From Leucogyrophana mollusca (lineage: Eukaryota; Basidiomycota; Agaricomycetes; Boletales): a stretch of 41,388 bases of DNA. The notes under the pieces are model-generated. The model worked only from the letters and a program-made list of their open reading frames with translations. It was not told the DNA's origin and made no database searches. Below, in pieces: positions 1-10,502 of this stretch (its first letter is position 1; the number at the start of each line of letters is the position of its first letter). Location: contig MU266569.1 of assembly GCA_021014945.1 (NCBI GenBank), forward strand, positions 1 through 41,388, given 5' to 3'. Position numbers and translations under genes: made by a program.

Positions 1-61
1 AGCTTGCCGGCGGTCGGTTCGATCAATGACTGGTTGACCCACATGCATGTTGGAGCCTCAT

Positions 62-218
62 CCGTCCGAATATCGGATCGGACATCGCTACCGACGCACC
101 ACATCCGTCCGCCTTCCAGGATCGGACATTTGCCAGATTTTCGGCCTTCCCGTCAGCATTAGGATCGGACATCAGGCCACTTTTAGGGTGCTTTCCGTCC
201 GCATAGTGGATACCACAT
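62..218. repeat. Degenerate tandem repeat, about 44 bp x 4
   Basis: The motif CCGTCCG starts at 62, 105 and 195, with the variant CCGTCAG at 150. The motif GGATCGGACAT starts at 75, 119 and 162, with the decayed copy GGATACCACAT at 208. The spacing is 43-46 bp throughout. Within a unit GTCCG can pair with CGGAC, so each copy can form a short hairpin. Sequence outside the two cores is not conserved. The function is unknown. Confidence 0.7.
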
Positions 219-1590
219 CTAAGGTGATACGCAGGGGTCCTGGTAAGCTGTGTCACTGTCGATCTCAAAAAGCATGGCAATTGTTTATCCTCCACTCTCA
301 CCGCCAACTCCATTGCGTATAACTTTCGTTTTGTCTGCCGACCGGAGACTGTATAGTGTCGTACCGGCGTTCACCACAGGGAACTTCATTTCTACCAACT
401 TGGTCAAGCACGTTGCATACCTCTGTTCTCTGGGAGTCTCGATTCCAGCCTCAGTAGAGCAAACTCAAGGAAAGATCGGTGCTGAAGTACCGTTAGATGC
501 TTCAATTGCCCAACTAGCCTGGAATTTATTCAGGCCTGGCTGCCGTGGAATGCCAATTTTTCAGCTCGGTGCTGTGCCAAGGTGAGCATTCCCGGCAATC
601 TGACGTTTGGTGACCACCGTATCTGCACCTACCCTGAGTTGCGAGCATCCGAGGTATCGCCAGTGCCTCTTGTGGGTACCAAAGGACAGTTTACGTCGAC
701 ACTTGAACAGCAATGAGGGTAAGCCTCGGATTTTCCGAGGCACTGTGATGGCATCGCAATGACCAGGTAGTTTAATCTGGGCCGATAAATTAAGTAAGTG
801 GAGACCTTCGACCTCGTTATCACCTCCAAAGATATACACTCTGCTTATCCGCTTCATCTGTCTTTGGTTCAGGTTACCTCAGATGCAGCCCTCATGCCAG
901 TCCCAGATACATATCGGGTTTACGGACCTCCTCGTGTTCAGATCGATGTTCATGAATGATTTATGAGCAACATTACCATCGCGGCAAGCTAATTGTTCCC
1001 TACGTCAGGTACATTCAGTAACCCACCCCTTCCTGCTGCGTGTTATCCCTTCGTCGCACACTCGCAACGTAAGTAAGTTATATCCATGGTTGGTGGCATG
1101 ACGAAATGGGGAGTTCCTTGACTCTTGAGTTATATGGTCCTCCGACGGCTCCAACTTGCAACGACGCGGTCCCCCTAATCGTGGCAGTTTCCATCGCCAA
1201 GATGTTGCGTCTGTCAGTGTCAGGCGGCTGACTTCGTGACAGGGACACGTCCGTCTTTCACTAATGCAAGTGTATGGGCTGTTCATCGTGTGTCAGTGCA
1301 GCTCCAATACACATGTATTATTTCGTGGAGCCTTTGCAGTAAGCACTATGTACGAGTACACAGTCCGCACTATCGTTGTGATAACGCAACAGGAAGACGT
1401 ACAAAAATATTTCTCTACACCTTTTCGACTGATCGCTTACACGCTGATTTGGGATAATCAGCCGGACTTCAAAAAGTGGTTTCATCGCTTTACTTGCCGT
1501 TCACCCTCTTTTTCTTCTACCCCCATCTTCTCGTACGAACAGAAGCCTAACCTCGAGGTCGCTTGACACGTCCCGAGCCCCGTTTTTGCC

Positions 1591-1597
1591 TATAAAA
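1591..1597 (+). promoter_or_regulatory. TATA box of INO1
   Basis: TATAAAA lies 254 bp upstream of the INO1 start codon and is followed by pyrimidine-rich sequence (about 1600-1660) typical of fungal transcription starts. This implies a 5' leader of roughly 200 nt, unless an intron in the leader is removed. Confidence 0.55.
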
Positions 1598-1719
1598 ACT
1601 CTCAGCTATCTCGTCTAACCGTCCCCAGTATTCCACTACCAGTCGTCCCCGTCTCTCTTGTCGTCGAGTTCAACGGTGTACCCCACCTTCGTGTTCTAGG
1701 AGTTTTCTGAACTCTTTGC

Positions 1720-1803
1720 ATGTACTCGAACCAGCTCGGTAGTCCCCACAACCCCCATAGAGGCTCGAAGCACTCCTGCGCCGGTTTCCTTGAAGATCAT
1801 TAA
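1720..1803 (+). other. Upstream ORF in the INO1 leader
   Basis: An ATG at 1720 opens a 27-codon frame (first residues MYSNQLGSPHNPHRG) ending in TAA at 1801-1803. It lies between the TATA box and the INO1 ATG, and it does not overlap the main frame. If the leader is unspliced, scanning ribosomes would meet this ATG first. Its conservation cannot be judged here. Confidence 0.35.
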
Positions 1804-1850
1804 GTTTCCCTACCCATCGAACCTTACAATCCAACTCGTATATATCACCT

Positions 1851-3681
1851 ATGGCTTCCCAACCTCCCACCACAACCTCTTCGGGTTACAACACCCCCGA
1901 CTCTGAGCTGGAGTCTATTGTTCCAGTTCATCCTACCGCCGCCCGCCGTCCCAACTACCTTACCGTCCAATCCGAGAACACGGCCTATACCGACGAGCAC
2001 ATCCTCGCAAAGTACTACAATCGTGGTGCTGATGTTGTGGTCGCAGATGGCCAGTTCACTGTCACGCCCACCGTGCAGCCCTTCGAGTTCCAGACCACTC
2101 GCAAGGTCGGAAAGACTGGGTAAGTCATGCCTTCTACATACAAACTAGTTATCTTATCACTCACGCGCCATTCCTTCAGTCTTATGATGATCGGGATTGG
2201 CGGCAACAACGGTTCCACCCTCTGTGCGACCATCCTCGCAAATAAGCACCAGATCTCCTGGCACACCAAGGAGGGAGTCCAACAACCCAACTACATTGGC
2301 TCTGTCCTTCGCGCTTCTACTGTGCGCATCGGCTCTGAACCGGGTACAGGGAAGGAAGTGCACATTCCCATCTCCGATGTGCTCCCCATGGTCCATCCTA
2401 ATGACCTTGTCCTGGGTGGCTGGGACATCTCTGGCACTCCTATGGACCAGGCCATGAAGCGCTCTCGCGTGCTTGACTACGACCTCCAGCGTCAGGTTGC
2501 CCCGCACATGGCTCTCATGGGCCGCCCTCTCCCCTCCATCTACTATCCCGACTTCATCGCTGCCAATCAGGAAGCTCGCGCAGACAACGTCATCCCAGGA
2601 AACGACAAGCAGGCGCATCTCGAGCACATCCGTGCGGACATCCGTCGCTTCAAAGCGGAGAACGGACTCGACCGTATTGTCGTGTTCTGGACCGCGAACA
2701 CCGAGAGGTACAGCGATATCATTCCTGGCGTCAATGACACCGCCGACAACCTGCTCGCTTCGATCAAATCCTCGCACTCTGAAGTCTCTCCCTCCACGGT
2801 GTTTGCCGTCGCTGCGATCCTTGAGGGTGAGCCCTTCGTCAATGGTGCCCCTCAAAACACCTTCGTCCCTGGTGTAATTGCCCTCGCTGAGCGCGAAAAG
2901 TCGTTCATCGGCGGAGACGACCTCAAGTCCGGTCAGACGAAGCTGAAATCCGTCCTTGCCGAATTCCTCGTCAATGCAGGTATCAAACCTCTCTCCATCG
3001 CGTCTTATAATCATCTCGGGAACAACGACGGGCATAACCTGAGCGCGGAGCCGCAGTTCAAGAGCAAGGAGATTAGCAAAAGCAGTGTCGTTGACGACAT
3101 GGTCGATGCTAACCGCTTGCTCTACAAGGCCCCTGCGCCGGGTGCCAAGGGGAAGGCTGCCAAGGGCGAGCACCCTGACCATATCGTCGTGATCAAGTAT
3201 GTCCCTGCGGTTGGCGACTCGAAGAGGGCGATCGATGAATATTACTCTGAAATCTTCTGTGGTGGGAGACAAACTATCAACATCTTCAACGAGTGCGAGG
3301 TATGTAACAGACCGGTATGCTCGTTCCGCCACTTCGCTCACACATTCTCAGGACTCCTTGTTGGCTACGCCTCTGATCCTTGACTTGACCATCCTCACGG
3401 AGCTCCTCACCCGCATCAAGTATCGCGCGGTGTCGGAGACTGCGACAGACTTCGCGCCGCTTTACCCGGTGCTCTCGCTGCTCTCTTACATGTGCAAGGC
3501 GCCCTTGGTCAAGCCTGGTAAGCAGTCTCCCATCTTCTCTTCATCCGGTGTTGACGTTCGTGCAGGAACCGACGTCGTCAACAGCCTCGGCAGGCAGCGC
3601 AACGCGCTCGAGAGCTTCCTGAAGGCCTGCATCGGTCTTGAAGGCAACAGCGACTTGCTCTTGGAGACCAGAATTTGGTAA
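1851..3681 (+). CDS. INO1: Inositol-3-phosphate synthase (myo-inositol-1-phosphate synthase)
   Basis: This enzyme converts glucose 6-phosphate to 1D-myo-inositol 3-phosphate in the cytosol, NAD-dependent. It is the committed step to inositol and phosphatidylinositol. Exons are 1851-2119, 2180-3299, 3352-3517 and 3566-3681, giving 556 aa, close to the 530-560 usual for fungi. The NAD-binding glycine loop [11 protein letters not shown] straddles the first intron (residues about 92-102). Signature blocks seen are [43 protein letters not shown] (about 335), [14 protein letters not shown] (about 366) and [12 protein letters not shown] (about 384). The last two contain catalytic lysine and asparagine positions known for the family. 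The start is the first ATG that gives the typical N-terminal region, and no key residue is missing. The gene has a TATA box and an upstream ORF, and converges with the next gene 357 bp away. Confidence 0.97.
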
Positions 3682-4038
3682 ATGGTCGTCGAGACGCCCA
3701 AAGAACAGTGATAGAATAAGGGATTTTCAACAAATTCACCAGTGTCAATGTCGACCTCGTTGTGTACATGATCATTCAACTGATCACGAACTTTTCTTTG
3801 TTTCTTGGACTCAAGCTTGGAGGACAGGTAGTCAGTACTAGTCAGTGACACTTGATACCTTGTTTGCAGTCAATACCGCATATCTGTCTTTCAACGAAGT
3901 GCGGCGATGAAGTTCTGAGCGAGAGTGCGGATGTGCACATGTCAGTTGTGTGGTCCTACACTATATATTACACGTTGAAGCAAATTTCAAGAAAGTAGGA
4001 AAGTGTAGGACATTGTATTCCTCCTGCCGCATCTCTTA
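3682..4038. other. Convergent intergenic region
   Basis: The 3' flanks of INO1 (+) and the double-psi beta-barrel gene (-) meet here. No further gene is seen. Confidence 0.6.
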
Positions 4039-4662
4039 TCACGTCGAGGTAACTGCCCAGCTGACGTTGTTAACAACGCCGACGCTTGGATCCGCAAACT
4101 TTGCAAACGCGCTGGTAGACAAGCCAATGCTCGTGTCTGCACATTGAGTGCAGTAGTCGACTATTTGAGCAGTCACGGAGGTCGTGTTATCTGGGAAAGA
4201 AGGTCGGTTTGTGGCGAACTACTTGACATACATTGACAGGAAGCCAATAAACTTACGGATGATGGTTACGTCGTATGTACAGATAGGATTGCTAGGGGCG
4301 GCACATTCTCGTCAGTGACTGGTGGGGGTGGGGTAGGCGCCACTAACTCGTTCGGATTAGCTCCAGCTCCACTGCAGAACGTCAGCTTCTTGAAAGGCGG
4401 GTTAGGAGGCAGATGACTCACGGGAACGAGTGGAAGAACACGCTGGGCACTGATGCGACGAATTGAGTGCTGGTGTTGGTGTATCCACAAGCACCGAGAC
4501 CAGGAACAAAGTTGAACACTGAGATTCGGTGTTGTCTGAGTGCTGCTTCCACAAGCATGAAGGCCACTCACGCTGGCCGTGCTGAATGGCGTTCCACTGG
4601 CCGTACGTCCCGCTAGCGAACAAGGAGGCAATTAGCGCAAGTTTTGAAGGTGTGGTGAACAT
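4039..4662 (-). CDS. Secreted RlpA-like double-psi beta-barrel protein
   Basis: Small secreted protein of the fungal RlpA-like/barwin-like double-psi beta-barrel (DPBB) group; family members are cell-wall or apoplast proteins, some protease inhibitors. Exons, in transcript order, are 4572-4662, 4422-4518, 4348-4371, 4257-4291 and 4039-4190, giving 132 aa. Residues 1-22 (MFTTPSKLALIASLFASGTYG, then Q) are a signal peptide. The mature part is one DPBB domain: a PGLGACGYTNT start, NPNDNPIC in the middle, then IVDYCTQCAD with the Asp that aligns to the conserved active-site-like position, and a VSWAV end. Four cysteines fit two disulfides. Two internal exons are only 24 and 35 nt. There is no C-terminal expansin or carbohydrate-binding domain. 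The family assignment is firm; the biological role is not known. Confidence 0.88.
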
Positions 4663-6258
4663 GACGCAGAAAGCCCGATCGTGGGATGGAAGAGGGGGAT
4701 AGCTAGCTGTATGGTTGAAGTTAACTCTGCAAATTTATCCTCTCTGAATGTGTCAGGAGGTTATTTCATTGCGACCACGAGACCCAGAAGTGACCTAGAA
4801 TCAGATGGAGATGAAGTCATGGATGGCGAGCCTGCGCCGTCGCAAACTTGAGTTGAGATCATATAGGTAGTTCATCAGCTACATTCCATCGTAGGACGTC
4901 ATGGATCAAACGAGATAGTGCTTGCGGAGTACATTCATGCATCGCAGAACCGATTGAACGCGATGGAGCAGGTGAGCATCAGGGGGGATGCGCTGTATCA
5001 GAGGCAGAAACATGCGCAAAGGGCAATTGAGTTCCGCCCAACAGGACAACGCCAATTCGAGGTTGGAGGGCGAAGCAAATGGAGCTCCACAAACTATCTT
5101 CATTTCCGTTGCAGGTCCTTCCTAGCCCTTCTCGAACCGGTGTGTATTGAGCCAAGGTCTGGTGAGGAGCCCAGAAGTTGTCGCGACTCCCTATCACGAG
5201 ACACCACCGTAGACATTAAGAACCATCAGCCAGGCTTTGACTAGGCCCACTAACAGGGTATATACAGTGTATAGATGTATCCTGACCTCGTCCGCGATTC
5301 CGCGAATACATAAGCCAGGCAGGCTGGTGCGAGGCTTCTCCCGCGTCCTCCGAGTCGTGAATATGTTTTCTGCGAGAAATTTGCGTCTCCTCCACAGGAT
5401 ACGAGAGGACTATGGCCATGATCATGGTAAGGAGGCGGTCGAAGTCAAGCTGACCGGCGAGCTTTCCCAAATCTCAATTCTCAAGCCAAGTCTATGTAAG
5501 TGTTAGCGTGACATTTCTGTGACGGACGTGACAGTCGTTGCTCTTGGTCCGCAACTCTGGGGGCCTTGGTTGGCCGCAATATTACAGCTCCCTCAAATTT
5601 CAAGTACGAACGAGTAAAACACTGTCGCAGTGCTGGGGAACATCTAACGTTGCACTTTCCCAAGATATTTCGATATTTCGATACTTCGCATGGTCGACTC
5701 GGACATGACTCCACGGGGACTGAGATTGGGGGCATGTTTGGTCTCCATACCCTCGGATAGCATTCCAGTGATGTATCTTATGCAATATTCACCACCCTGT
5801 TGCATCCGAAGATAACTTACTCTTCGGGGGACTATCTTTGTGCTGTCCACCGAGGCTCTCAGAAACGGCACGTCGGGTTCGGAGGGTCATGGATGAGGGA
5901 GTCAGCTGCCTCCGCTTGTACAAAGAACCCCGACCTTCTGTACTTGAGGCCCACTCAATTATGTATGCTATCTCCATGAGATTTACTAGCGCAGGTGAGC
6001 ACCCCATGACCAGACCGTGGTAAGCTGTGCTGATTCGAGCGAACTTCGTGGTGAATCAGCAGGACTTTGAAGCGCCGTTGGCAAACTTGGGCATTGCGGT
6101 CTACCACGGCAGACTTCAGCGTGGTGATTCCGGTAGAGTCAAAATCCGAATACAAAGTTTGAACAAACATCTATCGTATCTTGCCGAACGTCAAGGTACT
6201 TAGAGGAAGTTCCCTCCTGCTGTATATCTTCCAGTCGAACAGCTCCTACGTCAACATA
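4663..6258. other. Gene-free stretch between DPBB and oxygenase genes
   Basis: Only short open frames without recognisable domains or consistent splice structure are present on either strand. The left end is the promoter of the DPBB gene and the right end that of the oxygenase. I see no transposon ends or tandem repeats. Confidence 0.5.
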
Positions 6259-7910
6259 ATGCCGCATGCAATCGAGGTGCCATGTATATCTCTGCGAGAC
6301 TTCGACGCTCGCCGTCTCGAGATCACTGAGGAATTGATGAATGCTTCGACCCAAGTCGGATTCTTGTCAGTAACGCGACTAGTCTTGCATTACGACTGCT
6401 TGTTCTGACAATGAGTCCTCGTAGCACGCTCAAGGATCATGGAATTTCTATGGAACAGATTCAAGACGCTTTCGCGTTGTCAGAGTCGTTTTTCGCGCTC
6501 CCCGATGACATCAAGGCAAAGACGGCACACAACGGGAAGAACATGGGTTGGGAGAAGAATGCGCAGGTATATAGCACAATCCACGTATTTGACGAAGGGG
6601 TTTAGAGACAGGTTGTGTTAGATCCGGCCCTCAACAGGCGCAGACTTAAAGGAGAGCATGATGATGCAATTCGCACGTATGGAAGGCATGTGGCCCTCCG
6701 ACGATGATATCCCCGGTTTCCGCGCGCGAGCGGAAGCGTTCATGTTTCCCGTGCAGAGGTGATTCGACACACGCGGCTACCTTGCAGCTCGGCGAACTGA
6801 TTCACCCAGACTTTCCGTCAAGGTTATGGAATGCTTCGCCGACGCACTTGGCTTGCCCACCGATACATTCACGGAAGCCACTGTTGACCCAGGTGTCGGC
6901 GACTCGCAGACTTCGTGTCGATTCTTACACTATTACGACCTCGGAGGAAAGGGGTACGATCCTAACCGCTGGCGATGCGGGTAAGCACACATGCATCTCC
7001 ACCGGATGCTGAAGCCTAGCCTTAACCTCGGATACAGCGCCCATAGTATGTTGCTATCCCATTGTACCATTCGTAGCCATGACTGACCTCGGGTTCTAGC
7101 GGATTTTGCTTTACTAACGCTTGTAAGCTTGGCTTGCATTCAAAGCTTGTACATCCCTTACACCATGCACCCACCCTCAGCTCTTCCAGCGACCTGGCGA
7201 ATTTGGTTTGGAGGTATGCCCTGGTCGAGAATTCGTTGGTGACCACGACATGGGTCTGTAACCTTCATTCCTGGCTGTGCTTGATGATAATTATTTTTTA
7301 CTCACCAGGCAACACCTGGGTGCCTGTTGAAGCGAAGGAGGGTCACATCGGTAAGCCACTGCATGTTGAGATTAGACTCGTTCACGCTACACTAAATGTC
7401 ATAGTTTGTAACATCGGAGAGTGCGCGCTGCTCTTCCACTCTCTATGAGACATACCGGCTGATGTTATATGTCAATCAGCCAGCTTATGCGTTGGTCGGA
7501 TGACCGACTGAAATCGACCTTTCATCGAGTTAGGCTGCCGAAGCCCGACGAGAAGAAGGGTAAGTATAGCCTAGGTTTCCGCTTGATGGACTCTGATACT
7601 CATGCAACGGAAGGCCCGAGATACTCCATCGGATTCTTCAACCAAGCCCGGTCAGACACAATCATTCAAGGCCCGGGTGGAAGGTACCCACCCATTGTAA
7701 GTCTTGTTCCCCTCAGACTGTTGTTTCATAGGCGGACTTAAATATTACTCGCGACCATAGACGGGCGGCGAGTTTATCGCGAATGCGATGAAGCGTGACA
7801 AGCTCGGAGATGCCAAGGACGTTAGGGCAGCGTCTCTTAGTGCCGACATTTTCGTAAAGCATGCGACACCCTTCACCCGCCCGGGACAGCTTGTCCCTGT
7901 GGTTGGGTGA
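6259..7910 (+). CDS. 2-oxoglutarate/Fe(II)-dependent oxygenase, isopenicillin-N-synthase-like
   Basis: Cytosolic non-heme iron oxygenase of the 2OG-FeII/DIOX_N family; substrate unknown. Twelve exons: 6259-6365, 6425-6566, 6622-6758, 6810-6980, 7038-7045, 7100-7122, 7181-7223, 7309-7350, 7405-7420, 7480-7559, 7614-7696 and 7761-7910, giving 333 aa, normal for the family. The N-terminal part (GFFTLKDHGI, SFFALP) matches the DIOX_N region. The iron triad is His188 and Asp190 (GAHTD) and His245 (TFHRVRLP); Arg259/Ser261 (RYSIGFF) is the 2OG-binding RxS. His188 lies on an 8-nt exon. The donor of exon 7 (GTCGAG at 7224) is poor; an alternative donor near 7237 would add a few residues. The start at 6259 gives the usual N-terminus; an in-frame ATG at 6181 is possible. 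The last 30 residues are extra relative to the core fold. Confidence 0.88.
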
Positions 7911-8396
7911 GAAAGCCCGGTGCTTGCGAAGGTCGGTTTGCGTCTGGCTAGGTGCGCTGGTTTCGGATACTCAGGGGCACATATTTGTCCCGTGTCTCCT
8001 TCCCCGTCGAGTGGATGTGTTCTTCTTGTCACTGTGTATATAAGTGATGTAGGTGATAAGCTCGAGTTTCGCCCCAGTGACACTGATTCTATTGACCGCC
8101 TGGTTGCACACCGCGGGTGTATACTATGCTTCACCAGGCATTAAGAAAACAATGGTTGGCGTCAATATGTGGCAGTCACACATAACTAACTCATCTCCAA
8201 TATCTACACCGCTATACAGATAAGTACAACGAGTCGTGCAACGTTAGTCATACAGAATACAGCTTGCAAAAATGAACACGAGACATAACATGAATAGCAA
8301 AGCTCGACACCAGGCCTACGGACTTCGATGCACACCAACCATACCATGAAAAAGATCCAAGCGCTCACGATTGAGCGCCTGCCAGAGCTTGGACGT
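7911..8396. other. Convergent intergenic region
   Basis: The oxygenase (+) and the Cys-rich secreted gene (-) end toward each other. Nothing codable is seen. Confidence 0.5.
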
Positions 8397-8707
8397 TTAA
8401 GGGGTGGGTGCGAACAACCCTATGGTTGCGCATGTTGCCATGCAGGCTCCGAGCCCGGCGTTGCAGGCCATTATGGCGGGTGGTGCAGCAACGATGGTCA
8501 CACCGAAAGTGAATCCCGCGGCAGTATAGCAGGCGACTGCCAGACCGTTGCACCCTGCAGGTTTGTTATTATCGGGCGTTGATGCTGAGTGACCTGTATG
8601 CAATTGGACGCACCAGTCTGGCATGCAGCGTAGGCTAGTGGGCCACCGATGGCGACTGGGGCGGAAGCGGCGGCGAGGAAGAGAGCGATAGTGGATCTGA
8701 GGTTCAT
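8397..8707 (-). CDS. Small secreted Cys-rich protein (zygote-specific class V-like)
   Basis: Two exons (8614-8707 and 8397-8554) encode 83 aa. The first 20 or so residues (MNLRSTIALFLAAASAPVAI) are a signal peptide. The rest carries the pattern LAYAACQTGCNGLAVACYTAAGF, AAPPAIMACNAG and GACMATCATIG (seen in separate blocks), with paired cysteines in Ala/Gly-rich helices. From memory this resembles proteins annotated in basidiomycetes as zygote-specific class V homologues; their function is not established. An upstream in-frame ATG 27 nt earlier is unlikely because it lies close to the TATA box. A TATATAA on the same strand sits 45 bp upstream of the ATG. Confidence 0.75.
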
Positions 8708-10502
8708 CTTTGGATGGTGGGCGTTTGGGAACACATGGGTGGAGGGTGGGTTTATATAGGAGTGTTTCAGCGCTTCGGCTGAGCCGCCAGCGCCAAAAGA
8801 ACTTCACTGGATGTGCAGTCTCATACCAATTTTAGGATCAAATCTCCCAGATGGCGGCCTTTCAGTCTGGCATTAGGTTGCCAAGATTTTGGCAATCGCT
8901 GGCATACATCGACATCCATCCCCCCCAGTCGAACTATTTATGGGTGCATTCTATGGTCGGTCTTTTGAAACCCTCATCGCTGATTGAACGCTGACTTTGG
9001 TTGAATTGGCGCCTACACTACAGTAGCCTACAAACTCAAATCTCAGAGCGTGACCCAGAATAGCCTCGGCTACTTCTATGGCATCATAGCCTTTGTATGA
9101 GCTCACTATCCCCAACACCGATAATCTAATATCATCTTACATACCACTGAGTTCTGTCTGCCTCCCCTTGGAGTCCATATAACTCTACGTCGGTCTCCCC
9201 CCTCGCTGATATATGAACAGGGAAGCCTTGCCATGGTGAGTGACTTCTCGTTTCTAGTTATTCAATCTGCGAAATGGATTGTCCCGAGTGTGTAATTCAC
9301 CTTCCTACCGATGAAGGTCGGACTGTCATTATTAGGGCTTCGAGTGTGCTCTTGGACATCCGCAAAACCACAGCTCGTCCAATCAACTCGCGGGCTACGT
9401 TGGCCTACAGCACTGAAATGGGTCATGCAGCTGCATGATCCATGCATTCTTCCTATCCGGCTGAGAAACGGCTAAATCAATTACAAAACGCCGGCAGGTA
9501 TCTTGGGCCTCGTATATATCGCCTGCAACCCCCTGCAGCACCCAATAAATACTTACTGGGATCTGTAAACCGGAAACATTAGTCACGAAAGTCCTGATGC
9601 ACCGCACGACTTACTTAGTTCGCGGAGAGGGGTGGGTGAACGACACGGAGAGAACCGCACGGTAAGCGGAGGGTCAGTGGTCCTCGGGTCTGCTTTCCTC
9701 AACGTCGTCATCATCATCTGCAGCTGTAGATCAGGCGCTCGCATATGGCGGCTCGTCGATCGGATACTCTCTGATTATTTTCAGTTTGCTGCTTAGCGAA
9801 GTTGATGTGATCGCCGCCACTAATTATCACGAGGTTTTGCAGCCAGTCTTCAGGGGGACCAACAAACTAACGGAACGTGCGTACCCCAATGATCAACACA
9901 TCGATGCCACGCTGTCACGAGACGCAAGTTTGCAACCGTCCAGCCACGTGGTATACGCGTCTACATTCCGGAACACCACAGCTTGATGGCTCGATCACTA
10001 CCTGAGGGTGATGTCTGTTTGCAAATGTCACCGACAGCATCAGACAATCCGGGTCTGAGCAAGCTGGTAGTGAACATCAATTCAACAATGAGGATGGTCT
10101 TACGTACTGGAGCTGACCCAGGGGATTCCCATCCGCACTGCAGTGCGTGCTTACGGTAAGGATATGTGATTGCTGATCAATGAATTCGGAGGCAATTTAA
10201 CCGTCCTTTCTTCATCCTCCTCTGATCATACTGCAGCAGGGTGAAGCGCCCGCGTCCTCGTTGAGGCCTCTCTCGATCATGCCCCACCGCACTGGCTTAC
10301 CGTCTGCACAAAATATACCACGGGATAAGGCGTCCCTTCTTGGCAGGACAGGCGGTGAGTGGTCGACTCTCGGTTGGGCATTGTTCATGAGGATTGATAT
10401 GAGTACGACCCCGCAGCTGACTCACTTGCTGGCAACAAGGCGAAACCAAAGCCATCTTCAAGTTCTGCCGCGACATGTTTTCTGCGACAGAGCTGCTATT
10501 AC
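8708..10502. other. Gene-free stretch
   Basis: Apart from the TATA element near its left end, this 1.8 kb shows only short unrelated frames with frequent stops on both strands. No domain, repeat or RNA gene is recognised. A 5' exon of the following membrane protein could lie near its right end. Confidence 0.5.
8752..8758 (-). promoter_or_regulatory. TATA box of the small Cys-rich gene
   Basis: TATATAA reads on the minus strand 45 bp upstream of the ATG at 8707. It predicts transcription from about 8725 and a very short leader, as often found for strongly expressed secreted proteins. Confidence 0.5.

Larger units (their letters stand above)
1..1850. other. Gene-poor upstream region and INO1 leader
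   Basis: No convincing coding exon is seen on either strand. The first 220 bases hold a degenerate tandem repeat (separate entry). From about 1590 on, the sequence is the presumed promoter and 5' leader of the inositol synthase gene, with a TATA-like element, a pyrimidine-rich stretch and one upstream ATG. Confidence 0.6.

Noticed and set aside
2157..3341. 394-codon minus-strand open frame
   Set aside because: It is the antisense shadow of INO1 exon 2, whose strong codon bias removes stops on the other strand. The plus-strand protein is unambiguous.
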